Positions 11,453 through 23,987 of a stretch of 64,000 nucleotides of DNA are shown piece after piece. This DNA comes from Hyparrhenia diplandra (lineage: Eukaryota > Streptophyta > Magnoliopsida > Poales > Poaceae): positions 1-64,000 of the forward strand of contig JADLZK010005764.1 in NCBI GenBank assembly GCA_015847255.1. Direction: 5' to 3'. The stretch's first letter is position 1; every line of letters starts with the position of its first letter. Under the pieces are notes generated by a model. It was not told the origin of the DNA. It saw only the letters and a program-made list of their open reading frames with translations, and did not search any database. The translations under genes and the position numbers were made by a program.

Positions 11453-12254
11453 CAGCCTGGGCACTTTTAAACCGAAAACCGAACCGAACCTAAAACCGAG
11501 GCGAATTGTCGGGTTTTTCGGTTCGGTTTTCGTTTTCAATTCTAGGAACTTCGGTTGTCGGTTTGGTGATCGGTTTTTACTTCTAACACAACCGAGAAAC
11601 CGATGACACCGAATTTTTTTGTCGAACATTGCTGTCAGCTGCACCTCACCGCCTTGTGGCCTGTAGGCCTCCGTATCTCTTCCCTCCTCACTCCCCGATG
11701 GCCCAGCTCAGCCCACGAAAACTACGCTGCGCAGCCCACAGACTCCCAACACTTGGCAGTCGGCACTCTCATCAATCCCTAATCGACGAGCGAGTGGCGG
11801 CGTGAGGTCGGACCAGGGCGCGGCGACGGGCGGCTCGAGGGCGTAGCAGGGCACGGCGGGGGCGGGCGGCTCCAGTGCGGAGCACAACGCAGCGGCGGCG
11901 GGCGGCTCCACCGCTGGAGCATGCCGCGGGCGGCGACAGGCGCCGAAGCGCAGAGCAGAGCGCCGGGCGGTGGTGGGCGGCTCGAGTGCAGAGAAGGGGC
12001 GCGACGGGGTGGGTGGCGGCGCGCAGCGGGCGCCGACCACGGAGCAGCAGGGCGCGGCGGGCGACGGGCGAGCGAGCGACGGCGTGGGAGAGGATTGGTT
12101 CGGTTTTTTTCGGTTACCGATGTAAAAACCGAAACTGAAGTCATCGGTTTCCAGTTTTGAGGTAAACCGATCGGTTGCCGTCTCTTGAAAACCGAAATTT
12201 TTTGGAACCGAAAAACCGAATCGAATTTTCGGTTAAAACCGAATGCCCACGCTG
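11453..12254. mobile_element. hAT-like non-autonomous element with CGGTTTT-rich ends
   Basis: The left end CAGCCTGGGCA is mirrored by the right end TGCCCACGCTG. Both subterminal regions are packed with ACCGAA/TTCGGT repeats (11470-11610 and 12095-12245). The direct repeat TTTAGAGAT flanks it (left 11444-11452, right 12256-12264), offset by one extra A, so the exact 8-bp duplication is uncertain. The 0.45-kb GC-rich core has no recognisable protein; its long open frames on both strands are compositional. CAG..GGGCA ends with CGGTT subtermini are typical of plant hAT relatives. Confidence 0.6.
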
Positions 12255-12264
12255 ATTTAGAGAT

Positions 12265-13755
12265 GCAAAAATACCCTTGTTTGGTCGATTGAATTTTGAA
12301 AGCTAGGGGTTTATCAAAGATGCAAAACACCCATGTTTGGTTGCTTGCATTAGAATATGTTATATTGGAATCACATAAAAAAATAAGTACTAAGATCATA
12401 TTTATTTTGCTTGAATCTATTATATAGGATTTTTATTTATCCCCTTATAAAGCTTAATTTACTTTAAAAAGTATTTATATGCCTTAAATTATGCTAATCA
12501 TCTAGTATTTGCTAGTACCTGGTATCTCGTGAGCTTGGCTCTAGATATGTGAATTTCATCCATGTTTCCCAAGAGTCAGGTTCGTTAGTCACTTTTGCAT
12601 CGGCTTGGCTCGGGCTATCAACCACCAAACTGATTATCGATCAAGATCCGGCTCCAACCTATTCCAATCCTGAGGCGATTAAGCAATCGACCCAACCCAA
12701 TCTTAAACCTTACTGATTTGTTTCTGCTCAGGCCACTCCAATCTGAAATCACATCAACCTATCCACAAATCTTGGCCTCGGCCTAATAATAGATCAAGAT
12801 CCATCCCTAAGGTAATTAAGCACTGGACCTAACCAAATCTTAACCTTGCTGATTCGTTTCAGCTAAGTCCAATCATCCTATCCGACCCCAATACATATTG
12901 CCATTTTGAAACCGCGGCCGAAACCTAAGATAGGATCAGAGGGCTCTCACAAGCAAGTGAAGTGTGTACTGTCTTTCAAGTTACCAGCACAAATTTGACT
13001 TAATTCAAATTACCAGCACAATGTCCATTTGTTCAGAAAATTCTTATTAATAATCCCATGAGAATGTGTAGTGTCTTTCTTTCCATGACATATCTTACCA
13101 TTTCTCTGTAATAATGTTTCCATCAGACTACTCAGCGTAGGACTAGTTGCATTTGCATCTTGCAGGACTAGCAAGTGCCTCCTAAAACAAATTTATCCTT
13201 AATCTTGTAAACCTGAAAAACTGCTACATTGAAAATCTTATTTCAAAATAAAAATGCAGGAAACATTTTAAACACAGCTCCTAGCATGAGGGGCAAACAT
13301 GAGCTGGATGCAAAGTAGTCAATCCAAAGAATATGCAGTGAAGCATTGCTGATTCAAAGAAGTCAAATTCATATTCAATGTCTGCTAATCAACACATCCA
13401 CGGATCACTAGAATTCAGAATATGCAACGAAACACAGTGTAAAGCTGCTAATCTTTTTATAATATGCAGTGAAACACACTGTGCAGCTGCTGATCACCAG
13501 TACTCACTGGCTTACTACTGAATATGCTAACCTGACAACTGAACACACTAACCTGATTATTGGGCTGATTACTGAATAAGCATTTGCTACCAGAATATGT
13601 TAGGAACATATTGCGTACTAATTACCAGCACACGGGAGACTATACTAATAATCATTGTTGTAGTTACAACTTTGTTAAACCCATCTTTGACCAAGTTTGT
13701 CACACATGCACAAACAAAGAAAAGAATAAACAAGTGCTTTGTTAAACCTGTCATT
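12265..13755. other. AT-rich intergenic DNA, no gene seen
   Basis: Low coding density on both strands. Near-repeats occur (AATATGCAGTGAAACAC at about 13.46 kb and related phrases near 13.33 and 13.42 kb). Nothing supports a gene, RNA or intact element. Confidence 0.5.
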
Positions 13756-14571
13756 GACAAGCAGATTATTTCAGTTACAGGGATGTCAACCAATAGCAAA
13801 TGCTCATCCTAACTACTGGTAAATTGTTGTAAGCTAAAAAGAACTTCAACCATTTGCACAAATTATCTAAACCACATTTCTCTGATGCTTAGTTATGGAG
13901 GGAACTACAATGCAGCATACTAGAAAACAAGCCCATATTCTAATAATAACAGAAATTTTAGCTGGAATCCACTTAGTAATATATCAATCTTTATATTAAA
14001 GGCTACTGTTAAGTGTACTAATGCTTTGAATCAGGATAACTAAACATGCTATAAGATGCTCTATCAGTTCCCAAATAAACCAACTTCTCTAGAGTTGTCT
14101 TCTCGAGTCAAAAAACATCTATGCTTTCACTTTTATATATCAATATAAAAATCAATAAGAGTTCTGATTGACTAGGCATGTTAATCAAACACGCTTTAAG
14201 ATACTCTATCCTTTTCATCAACTTCTCTAGAGTTGTCTTCTCCGAGTCAAAAGCATCTATAATTTGCAAACCAAATAAACACATTATGAATATATATATC
14301 ATGGTACATCTAATGATACTAATTGGGTGTCATAAATATTTATGCTGCTTTCTGCAGCATTTGGTTAACGTTGCTCTGTTTCTGTTCTCATGAAATGCCT
14401 GCTACCTTGTGCCCACAGAGGGCTGAACACCAATAAGAAAAAAGCACAAGTGTGACAATATATAAGTAAAACCAAGCAGCAAGCAATTCCATCCAGAGAT
14501 CAACATAAGAGATCCAAACGAACAACCACTCAAGCAAATTCAACAAATGTAGAGCAAAGACAAGCAGGGCA
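13756..14571. repeat. Duplicated block left of copia
   Basis: About 13.78-14.19 kb matches 20.60-20.97 kb in the same orientation (e.g. TACTGTTAAGTGTACTAATG, then GATGCTCTATCAGTT). About 14.34-14.56 kb matches 21.23-21.45 kb (e.g. TTCTGCAGC then CCCTGTTTCTGTTCTCA-like). The copia element lies at the right end of this copy. Non-coding, probably the 3' flank of F-box copy 2 in duplicate. Confidence 0.75.
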
Positions 14572-14687
14572 TGTTAGTGTATATGAGTTAAGGCCCATGA
14601 GGCTAGGCCCATGTGGCCCATGTACAGCAACTATATTGCCCACCCTTCTAGGGTTTGGAGGAATAGACAATTATTCATCCTCTTACA
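14572..14687 (+). repeat. 5' LTR of copia (116 bp)
   Basis: It begins TGTTAGTG and ends CTCTTACA. It contains AGGCCCATGAGGCTAGGCCCATG, an imperfect internal duplication that is single in the 3' LTR and accounts for most of the length difference. Confidence 0.92.
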
Positions 14688-14700
14688 TGGTATCAGACTA
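14688..14700 (+). promoter_or_regulatory. Copia primer-binding site (tRNA-iMet)
   Basis: TGGTATCAGACTA directly follows the 5' LTR. It matches the initiator-Met tRNA complement TGGTATCAGAGC for ten bases, then appears to lack one G. Confidence 0.85.
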
Positions 14701-15471
14701 GGAAATTTTCCTCCCCTTCCTCCCAGCCGCCGGCTCCTCCCATGGCCGGCCGGCCACCGGCGCCGCCTCCTTCCGGCGAGCAGCCCTTCCTCTCCCTCTC
14801 CTCCTTCCCCTTCCTCTCCTACGCAGATGCGGCCCGGGGACGCGCGGGCTCGCGCTGCTCCCCATCCCGTCGCGGGCGCCTCGCCCGTCTCCCCGGGCGC
14901 TGCCGTTGGGCCGGCCAAGGCGGAGGCGTCGCTCCTCCGTCGCGGGCGCTCCCGCCCGCCCAGCGCTGGGCGTCGCTGGGGCTGGCGCGGAGGAGGCGCC
15001 TCTTCCCTTTCCCGCGCGCGGCGCTGTCCCTTTCTACGGCGCGGGCACAAGCCACCCTGCGAGGGCGCGGCGCGGCCGGGGCACCGCCGCGGCAGCCCCG
15101 GGTCGCTGGTGCCGGCGCGGCGGGGTGGCGACCCCGCCCCCGCGCGGCGCTCCCCCGGCGACCCCCGCCCCTTCCTCCTCCTCCGCCGATCAAGAACTCC
15201 GGTGCGCCGCCCCGAGGGATTCGGGCTGCACATCGGGCTGGCACGCTGCCGCCGCAGCGCCAGGCAGGCCGCTTATTTACCGCCGCAGCCTGGGGGCACA
15301 CCGCGGGTGACCTCCGCCACCGACGATCTTCCCTCGGTGTGGGATTTACGCGGGCGCAGGATTCCTCGGGCCAAGTCTGCCCCAACTCCCCGTCCGCCCC
15401 GTCTGACACCGGTGGAGCCGGGGCCGCCCGATTCCCCCACCTCTCTCTACAGCCCCGGCGGGGGTTTCGGG

Positions 15472-16881
15472 ATGCCTCCGCAGGACGCGCCGCTCACCGT
15501 GGCTGCTCTTCGTGGCAAAGGTGTCGCTGATGGAACTCCTGGACCCGATGCGGAGCTTGCCCGTGCCCTTCTGGCGGCAAAGGTCCGAGCTTCCGAGGCG
15601 CAGGGGCGTGTTCGTGCTGCTGCCCTCGCCTGGGAGCGTGAGCGCGAGGCCGCAGACGCTCTCGCTCGCCAGGTGGCCGAGGCGGAGCGGTTCCTGCTCC
15701 CTCCCTCCGCCCCCAACATCGTCTTCGCGGAGCACGGCGCCACTTCTTCCTCCCGGTGGGCGCCGCCACCTCCGGAGCCCTCTCCACCACACGTCGACCC
15801 GACCGATCCCATGGTCACCTACCTCCACCTCCAGGCCGTCGGAGTCGCGAACGTCAAGAACCTGGTCACCGTTGTGCTCGACTCCACGCACACCTCCTAC
15901 GCTCGTTGGCGTGATCAGATGCTCCTCGCGCTCCGCCGCTACGCCATCGACGACCACGTCCGCCTCGACACACCCTTTGCGGCGCGGGATGCGGCGTGGC
16001 AGCGCCTCGACAGCGTTGCCCTCTCTTGGATCGTTGGGACCATCTCCCTCGAGATCCAGGACACCGTCCGGGCCCACGGTGCCACCGCTCGCGAGTACTG
16101 GCTCGCCATCGAGGGGCACTTCTTCAGCAACGCCGAGGCCCGGTCTCTACAGCTCGAGGCCGACTTCCGTGCCTTTGTGCAGGGGGACCTCTCTGCCAGC
16201 GACTACTGCCGGCAGATGAAGACCAAGGCCGACGCTCTCCGTGACATTGGGTACCCGCTGGACGACCGTGTCCTGGTGCTCAACCTTCTGCGCGGCCTCA
16301 ATGGACGTTTCGCTCACCTGAGGACTTGGATCACCCGTCGGACACCGTTCCCCACCTTCCTGCAGGTCCGGGACGACCTCGTCCTTGAGGAGCTCCAGAT
16401 GGGGGCCGTACCACCCGTCCCTACTACCGGCTCTTCGTCCTCACCAGCCGCTACTTCCTCTACCTCCGTGCTCGTCGCTGCCCCTCCTCCCGGGCCCGGC
16501 CGGGGTGGGGTGGCCGTGGTGGGTCGTCGGCCACGGTGGCGCGGTGGCGGTGCCGGTGGTGGCGGTGCTGGTCGTGGCGCCCAGTGGCGGCCACGCCGGT
16601 CCCTGGACGTCCGAGCGGTCCCTACTCCGCCCCTCGCTCCACTCCCCGTCCCGAGGGGGGGCTCGGCCCTCCTTCAACAACCCCGGTCCGGGCGCATCTC
16701 CATGTGGCCCTTCGGGGCGGGGGCGCCGGAAGCACGCGACCTCCCGCTCCGGCCGGCCGCCATGTACTCCGGCGTTCCTCCCGTCGCCCCGGCACGGGCC
16801 CCTCCGGCTCCGCCTCGTCGAAGATGGCCTGGGGGGTGGAATCAGCGGACCGGGCGCGATCGCCAAAGACGATGGGGCTGA
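15472..16881 (+). pseudogene. Copia gag, mostly open
   Basis: The reading frame is open upstream into the LTR, but the first methionine followed by gag-like sequence is at 15472 (MPPQDAPLTV). An alanine-rich helix (about residues 20-80) precedes the core. The core is copia-type: LDSTHTSYARWRDQMLLAL, HGATAREYW, DFRAFVQGDLSASDYCRQMK and VLNLLRGLNGRF. Around 16.4-16.9 kb it becomes glycine/proline-rich with SMWPF and no zinc knuckle, and the frame is lost before pol. Gag would form the virus-like particle. The core (15.8-16.4 kb) is the best preserved part of the element. Confidence 0.8.
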
Positions 16882-19800
16882 CACCGCCCGACCGAGTGGA
16901 TTGCTCGACTCGAGGGGGCTTCCTACCACACCACTCCGGATCTTTGGTATACTCGACTCTTCGACCTCCCCACCCCTCTTGCCCTTCTTCTATCATGGTG
17001 GGGAATGGTTCTGTCTTCGGTCACCTCGTGGGTTACGCGACTGGTCCTTTTCGTCTTTCGAATGTTCTTGTTGCGCCTCGGATGGTCCACAATCTTCTTT
17101 CCATTCGTCGGTTCACTCGCGCGATAACTCTTGTTACGTCGAATTTGACACTTCGGGTCTTCTTGTGAAGGATTTGGCTTCCGGCGACCACTCCTCCGAT
17201 GTGAGAGCACGGGACCCCTTTACACTCTTCGCCTTCCGTCTTCTGGCTGCTGCCCTTGCCGTGACGCGGTCCTCTACCACCCGGCACCGCCGGCTCGGTC
17301 ATCGGCCGCGACATTTTGGCTCGGCTTCGATCGTAGTGCGAGACCTCTCTTGTACTGCGTACTCATGCGAGCATCTTTGTCATGCGTGTCATTTCGGTCG
17401 TCATGTTCGACTTCCTTTTTCTTCTTCTTCTTGGCGTGCTACGCATGCCTTTGATCTTGTACATTGTGATTTGTGGACCTCTCCTGTACCGAGCATTTAC
17501 GGGCTCAAATATTATCTCGGTGTTGGTTGATGATTTCTCCCATTACTCTTGGACTTTCCCACTGCGTGCTAAGTCCGAGACGCGTTTCCCACCCTACTCC
17601 ACTTCTTTGCACGGGTGTCCACTCGATTCGGTCTCACCATCAAGGCCGCCCGGGCGACAACGCGGGCGTGAGTTCGATAACAACGCCTCTCATTCTTTCT
17701 TCCTCTCTCGGGGTGTTCATTTGCGCATGTCTTGTCCGTACACTTCTTCCCGAGAATGGCAAAATTTGAGCGGATGATCCGCACCACGAACGATATCATG
17801 CGCACTCTTCTTATTCGGGCCTCTCGCCCGCGCCACGGGCGAGAGCCTCCACACCGCCACCCACCTGCTCAACCGCCTCCCTTCCACCGCTTGCCCTGCG
17901 CCCACTCCACACCACGCTCTTTTCGGTTCCCCTCCCACCTACGATCACCTCCGTGTCTTTGGGTGTGCCTGTTACCCCAACACTGCCGCCACTTTGCTCC
18001 TCACAAGCTGGCCCCCCGCTCGACACGGTGTGTGTTCCTTGGCTACTCCCTTGACCATAAGGGGTACCGCTGCTACGACCTTTCCTCTCACCGAGTTCTC
18101 CTCTCCCGGCACGTTGTCTTCGACGAGTCGGACTTCCCCTACTCCCCTCTTCTTCCACACCTTCCACCTCCGCCGAGCCGGAGTCCCCTGTTTTTGACCC
18201 GGTGGTATAGCCACCCGATTACCTTCCGGCCTCTTTCTACGGGTACTCTCGGCTCACGGCTGCGCCACACGCGGCCCCCGGCGTCTCCGCTGCGCCCCGC
18301 GCGGCCCCGAGCCCCCGCCCACGCCCCCGCGCGGCCCCCGCCGCCTCGCGCGCCGGCGGCCCCCGGCGTCCCGCTGCGCCACGCGCCCCTCGGCCGTGCC
18401 ACGCGGCCCCGGCCGGCCCCCTCGCCGCGCCACGTGTGGGCCCGAGTCCCCGCCGCGCGCCTCGCGGGCTCCCGCGCCCGTGTCGTGCCCCTCTTTGGCG
18501 GTCGGGACCCGGCATGGCAGCCGGCGCAGGTGCACGTTCGTCAGGCGACCCGGCGCCCGGTGCCCCGGCAGCGGCTCCTGCTCCACCGCCGCCCCCACCA
18601 TGCCAGTCCGTGGTTACCCGGCGGTCTACCACAGAGATCTTCAAACGCGACCCCGCCACACTCACCCGATGGTGACTCGCCATGCGGTGGGGGTTCTTCC
18701 GTCCCGCGGCCCTCTCCACCACCGAGAGCAGTCCGCCGGTCTCTCCGATTCCTTCCTCTGTCTGCGCCGCCTTGGCGGAATCAATGGCGGCAAGCAATGG
18801 AAGAGGAACATGAGGCTCTTCTTGCCAACCGGGCGTGGGACCTTGTGCCACGTCCATCCGTGGCAATGTGGTCACCGGCAAGTGGATCTCGGGACGCATA
18901 AGCGTCGGCCGACGGCGACTGGGCGCTACAAGGCTCGGGCTGGGTACTCGGGGGCTTCACCCGGCGCCCGGGGTTGATTATGATGAGACTTTCGGTCCGG
19001 TGGTCAAGCACCTTTCACAGTGCGCGCACAGTCCTCTCACTTGCCCTCACTCGCTCTTGGCCGTGCATCGCCTAGATGTCAAGAATGCATTCCTCCATGG
19101 CACCTTGTCGAGACAGCCATCGCGGTCGGCCCGGCGGGGGTTCGTCGACTCGGTCGGGCCCGATCCGGTTTGCCGGCTCAACAAGTCGCTCTATGGTCGA
19201 AGCAGGCTCCTCGTGCTTGGTACTCCCGGGTTTGCCACCTACCTTCTCACTTTGGGGTTCCGAGAGGCCAAGTCCGACACTTCTTTTGTTCGTCTATCGC
19301 CATGGGGCCGAGGCGCTTACACCGCTACTCTATGTTGATGACATTGTCCTCACACCTCCGATCGCCAGCCTTCTTTGGCGTGTCATATCGGCTCTGCAGG
19401 CAGAGTTTGCCATGAAGGATCTCGGTCCCCTTCACCACTTCCGGGGGTCACTGTGGAGACTCGTCCTTCGGGGTTGTTCCTGCACCAGCGACAGTATGCT
19501 CTAGACATCCTTGAGCGGGGTGGGATGACCACTTGTCGGCCTTGTGCTACTCCCCGTTGATACTCGGCTCTCTCTCTGCGATGACGGCGACCTGCCGACA
19601 ATCCCATCGCCTTCCGGAGTATGGCCGGTGCATTGCATTACCTCACCTTCACGGGCGACGACATCGCATACGCCATTCAGCAGATCGTCTTCATATGCAT
19701 GATCCACGGGCACCACATCTTGCTGCGATGAAGCGCCTTCTCCGCTATGTCCGCGGGCAATCGTTGACTCCGGCCCGATGATCCACCGGTCACCCTCCAC

Positions 19801-20275
19801 CGAGCTCGTCGTCTACACCGGCGCCGCCCGGGCGGGGTGTCCGGACACTCGCCGCTCCACCCTCCGTACGCAGTCTTCCTTGGCGGCAACCTCGTCTCCT
19901 GGTCGCCCAAGCGGCAAGCCCGGTTGTCTCCCACTCCGGTGCAGGCGAGTACCGGGCTGTTGCTAACGGTGTGGCGGAGGCCTCCTAGCTTCGTCGCCTC
20001 TTGGCCGAGCTTCACAGCCCCCGACCAAGACCACACTTGTCTCATCAGGACAATGTTCAAGGCTGTCTACCTCTCCACCAACCCCCCGCCCAAAGATCGC
20101 CGGACGAAGCATGTGGAGATCGACTTGCACGTTGTCCGAGACTTGGTTGCCATCGGGCGCTGTTCGGGTGCTCCATGTACCGACCACCTCCCGCCGCTGA
20201 TATCTTCACCAAGGGTCTGCCCTCATCGACCTTCTCCGAGTTCCGATCCAGCCTCAACGTCGCCGGTGGCTAGTT
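16880..20275 (+). pseudogene. Copia pol, heavily frameshifted
   Basis: Recognisable islands in order: GAG-pre-integrase near 17.28-17.45 kb (HRRLGHR, HLCHACHFGRHVRLPF, then FDLVHCDLWTSP). Integrase core 17.52-18.1 kb (VDDFSHYSWTFPL; the GVHLRMSCPYT area; APRSTRCVFLGYS). A very GC-rich proline/arginine linker 18.2-18.6 kb. RT 18.8-19.5 kb (DVKNAFLHG, then LYVDDIVLT with the YVDD catalytic pair). RNase H to about 20.26 kb (ADIFTKGLPSSTFSEFRSSL). The frame changes every 100-300 bp, so no polyprotein is encoded as read. Confidence 0.85.
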
Positions 20276-20349
20276 GTGACTGCGGGGGCCCCTGTGTGTG
20301 TTGATTTCTTTCATGTCCAGTCTTGATCTCCGCTGCGCCGGTAGTTCAG

Positions 20350-20361
20350 ACTGCGGGGGGG
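20350..20361 (+). promoter_or_regulatory. Copia polypurine tract
   Basis: ACTGCGGGGGGGT sits immediately upstream of the 3' LTR, in the position of the plus-strand primer. Confidence 0.75.
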
Positions 20362-20464
20362 TGTTAGTGTATATGAGTTAAGGCCCATGTGGCCCATGTA
20401 CAAAGAACTATATTGCCCACCCTTCTAGGGTTTGGAGGAATAGACAATTATTCATCCTCTTACA
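20362..20464 (+). repeat. 3' LTR of copia (103 bp)
   Basis: It has the same ends as the 5' LTR but lacks 14 bp (AGGCTAGGCCCATG). It is preceded by a purine-rich tract and followed by the GGGCA target duplication. Confidence 0.92.
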
Positions 20465-21720
20465 GGGCATATCAGATCAAACATGCAGGGCATATCAGAT
20501 CACCAGCTGCAGCTGCTGATCACTACTACTCAGTACTCACTGCCTAACTAAACACCACACCAGTCACTTAAGCATGAACAACAGCAGAACAACAGAAGCA
20601 TAATGAAAGGATCAACCAATAGAAATGTTCATCCTAACAATGGGTAAATTGTTGTGAGCCAAAAGAACAATCATTTGCACAGATTATCAAAATCAAATTG
20701 CTCTCAAGCCTAACTATTGGGGAAGCTACAATGCAGCATACAAGAAAACAAGCAGACCATATTCTTTTATTACCTATATGGCTACTGTTAAGTGTACTAA
20801 TGCTTTGAATCAGGATAACTAAACATGCTATAAGATGCTCTATCAGTTTCCAAATAAATCAACTTCTCTAGAGTTGTCTTCTCGAGTCAAAAACATCTAT
20901 GCTTTCACTTTTATATATCAATATAAAAATCAATAAGAGTTCTGATTGACTAGGCATGTTAATCAAACTCAAAAACTAACTGCTCCATCGGGTTTCAAAT
21001 ACTTTCGGATTCACTGGTTTGTCCCAGACGTCATATATTAGAAACGGAGGCTATGATTTCTCTATAATATGAAGCGAGTGTTTTTGCAACAAGATTGATT
21101 TTGTTCATTGCACGATAAAACTTCGAAAAAAAAAAAAAACTGAAAGTAGAAGTAAGCAGTTGCACATTGGGCTATATACAAGTATTAACACTGTAGCAGA
21201 AGAAACCTAGGTGCAAGTGCAACCATGAAATGTTCTGCTTTCTGCAGCGTCTCTAGTGACCTTGCCCTGTTTCTGTTCTCAAAGAAATGATCAGTTTTCT
21301 TGCACCCACAGATGGCTGAACACTGAAAAAGTACCAATGTGACAATGTAGGAGTAAAACCAAGCAACAGGAAATTAATAATGTTAATGCCAATCTGGAGA
21401 TAAACACAGATCCAAACTCCAAAGTGAAGGGCCACTGAGGAAATTCAACAATTCAAATAAAAGATACCAGATCTATACTGACGATGACACTGAATATTAC
21501 TGCATATAAAGGAGAGAAGTTTCTTGCCAACTAGACATAGCAACATAGGTACTGGTAGTTACACTCAACACACCTACTGAACATGGACACTTAAATACTA
21601 CTTGCATATAAAGCAGGTAAGTTTCTTGCCAGCTAGACATAGGTACTGCAGACATGGAACATTAAACAAAACTACAAGCACGTAATCTTCATCCTTCCCT
21701 CGCAACACGTCCCAACAAAG
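20465..21720. repeat. Duplicated block right of copia / 3' flank of F-box copy 2
   Basis: It matches 13.78-14.56 kb in direct orientation in two stretches (20.60-20.97 and 21.23-21.45 kb); the stretch between them does not match. The part at 21.47-21.66 kb holds a roughly 100-bp tandem pair (GAAGTTTCTTGCCAACTAGAC / GTAAGTTTCTTGCCAGCTAG), the counterpart of the pair downstream of F-box copy 1. No gene. Confidence 0.7.
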
Positions 21721-23785
21721 GGAGACACCATGACCATGTTCACCTAGTAAAGAATCGGGAACAGGCTCTACCCAACATTACCTTGCACATTTGCCAGAAA
21801 CTCGCTCTTTCCATCCCTTCCAGGCTATCGGATTCAGTACCTATCCTCAAGACACGGTCTTTTGCAGATGCTATTTCTGACTCTGGAGTAACAAGTTTCA
21901 TCCCATTCATGCTTTTGGTTCAGCACGTATTCTCAAGACACGGTCTGTTGCAGCCGCTAATCCTGACTCTAAAGTAGCAATTCTGTTTATAAAGAGAGTT
22001 CGTCTCATCATCAAGTAAGAAAGAATTTATCTCTGCAAAATTCGAGTTGCCATCATCAATCAATTGTTCTTTGAATGATAGCAACGCAGTGTAAAGGACT
22101 GGGAAAGCTTCTTCAGTGCCCATGGGACCATCAGCTTCAGAAATGTGTCCTGCAACTCTGGCTTCCGAATCCTCCTGTGACATAAAGAGAACTCATATAG
22201 TCATATAAGTACTGTAAGGTTTTGCATAGAAAAGAAAATTGTGGCAGCGGGCAGGGCAATATATATATATATTCTTATGCTACAATGATTATTTAACTTT
22301 TACATAAGAAATGAAACTGAAATAAGATTAAATACCCTCCAGCTCTGCCATCTCATATTGGTTAGCATTATAGAGTAATAACTGGAATAAAAATTTCAGC
22401 CTCAAAAATCGTCAATACAGCATTTCAAATCCCTTTGGTATGTTAAAGTTTATTCTGTTACTTCGTCTAAACCTGAAAGCCAATGGCAGAACTCCACAAT
22501 AATATATCAGCCCAGTACTCTCATGTTATGCAAACTGCCTACAATTGAGGGAAGAAATATAATTTATCGTGTATCAAAGGCATAGGCATAGGCTCACCTT
22601 TCCATGTATCAAAGAAGATGGCCAGCCAACCATGATGTACGGATCAACTGAGCAACAGTGAAACTGGCTTTCCTTATGCAGCAAATTCACCTCAGCTGTT
22701 TCTAGGCAAAATGACAAGAACCACTCAGGAGTGTGAACGTCCCGAGAAATTATTAGAGATAGGTATACAAAGCCATCGATAACCGCCATAAGCTGTATGC
22801 CAACATCAGCCTCTTCTGAACACTCGGTGATCTCCCGGACATTTGCGCGCAATGAGATCGTCTTGTGCAGCATGAATCTCTCAACACCATCACCGTCGGC
22901 TGCCCAGAGCCAAACAGAAAGCATGCATTGGAGTACATCTACACTGACGACACAGAACTCCCCATCCTTGGTGCCACCAAGCTGAAACATTGATAATGGC
23001 ACTTTCAAGGGCGGCGGCAGATCCATTCGAGAGAACTGAAATGTGGCCATGTTGAGGGCGAGAATGCATCCAGGTTCCTCTGCCTTGTATCTGTTGAAAT
23101 GTGGCTTCCAACAGATGAAGCCATTGATAACCTTGGTGGTGCAGTTAAACGACCGATCACGCCATGGTGCGGCAAGAAGCCCCCAGTGTCCATCTGCGGC
23201 AAGACGACCGACCACTCCATGGTGCGTGACGAGAAGATGGCCACGCGCGCCCAGCCCAGTGGCGGTGCCGGTGGACACAGACCACGCGGGGACGGCAGCC
23301 TCTCCTCGCCGTCAGGGGAGAGCGTGTGGAACTCAAGGAGGCAGGACGGCTGTCTCTTGGGGTAGATGTGTAGAGCTTGCGAGTGCGGGCTGTAGGAGGC
23401 GAGTTGGTCGGTGGCTCGGCTGAAGAATCTGGCATACCCCTCGTCGTAGCCCATCTCGGGTTCGCTGACATCGCACTCCAACTCGGACTCGGAGGTGTCG
23501 AGCAGACCGCTGAAGGTGGCGGCGATGTCGCTGCTCTTGCCTGCAGCTGCAGGGACGATGGCGTCAAAGTTGTCCAGGAAGAGCGCGATGAGCGGGCGGC
23601 GCGCTGGAGCTGACGGAAGCGGCGCCGAATGCGGGGAGGAGCGGACGGCGTGGAGAAATGTGCGGCAGGCGAAAGCTGCGCGGGCAAGGCTCGTGACGTC
23701 GGGGAGGAGCAAGAAGATTTCGAGGAGAATGTCATCGCCGAGCGGTTATGGTGGTGGGAGCGGGCGGCAGCGGGGAATCGGCCAT
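21721..23785 (-). pseudogene. F-box-type protein gene, copy 2
   Basis: The start is ATG at 23785 (MADSPLPPAPTTIT). An F-box helix follows in the next frame (GDDILLEIFLLLPDVTSLA), so about 2 nt are missing between them compared with copy 3. The exon continues through KSSDIAATFSGLL, an acidic stretch, LLEFHTLSPDGEE, SSRTMEWSVVLPQ, a frame change near 23.2 kb, then CILALNMATFQFSRMDLPPP and VSVDVLQCMLSVWLW. It ends at 22598 with a GT donor. Exon 2 begins after AG at 22174 (EDSEARVAGHISEADGPMGT) and shifts frame after NSLYK. Without three small indels this would be a complete F-box protein, a likely SCF substrate adaptor. Either a recent pseudogene or a gene with consensus errors. Confidence 0.72.
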
Positions 23786-23987
23786 GGCGAGTGGGGAATG
23801 GAACGACAGAACTGTGGCTGGCTTCCGTCCTGTGATAAAAACAAAAAAAACCCACGGCACGCATAGGCCGGCCCATGTAGTACCGAATCGTTTTCTCTTT
23901 TTCATCACTTTTTGTTGCTCAAAAAAACATAATTTCTTTTCTGTTCTTGTAAGTGTTCGAGTTCGACCGTTAATATATATATCTATA

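Larger units (their letters stand above)
14572..20464 (+). mobile_element. Ty1-copia LTR retrotransposon with very short LTRs
   Basis: 5893 bp, bounded by TGTTAGTGTATATGAG...CTCTTACA LTRs of 116 and 103 bp and by the perfect 5-bp target duplication GGGCA (14567-14571 and 20465-20469). The order gag, GAG-pre-integrase, integrase, RT, RNase H on the plus strand is the copia order. The coding part is strikingly GC-rich against AT-rich flanks. Apart from one 14-bp length difference the LTRs are nearly identical, implying recent insertion, yet pol is heavily frameshifted. Gag ends in a proline-rich tail with a SMWPF-like motif and no visible CCHC knuckle, reminiscent of Ale/Retrofit-type gags (tentative). 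Confidence 0.92.

Noticed and set aside
15346..16119. 257-codon minus-strand ORF within copia gag
   Set aside because: Antisense shadow of a GC-rich gag reading frame; no motif of its own. The same applies to minus ORFs at 14631-15409 and 18237-18899.
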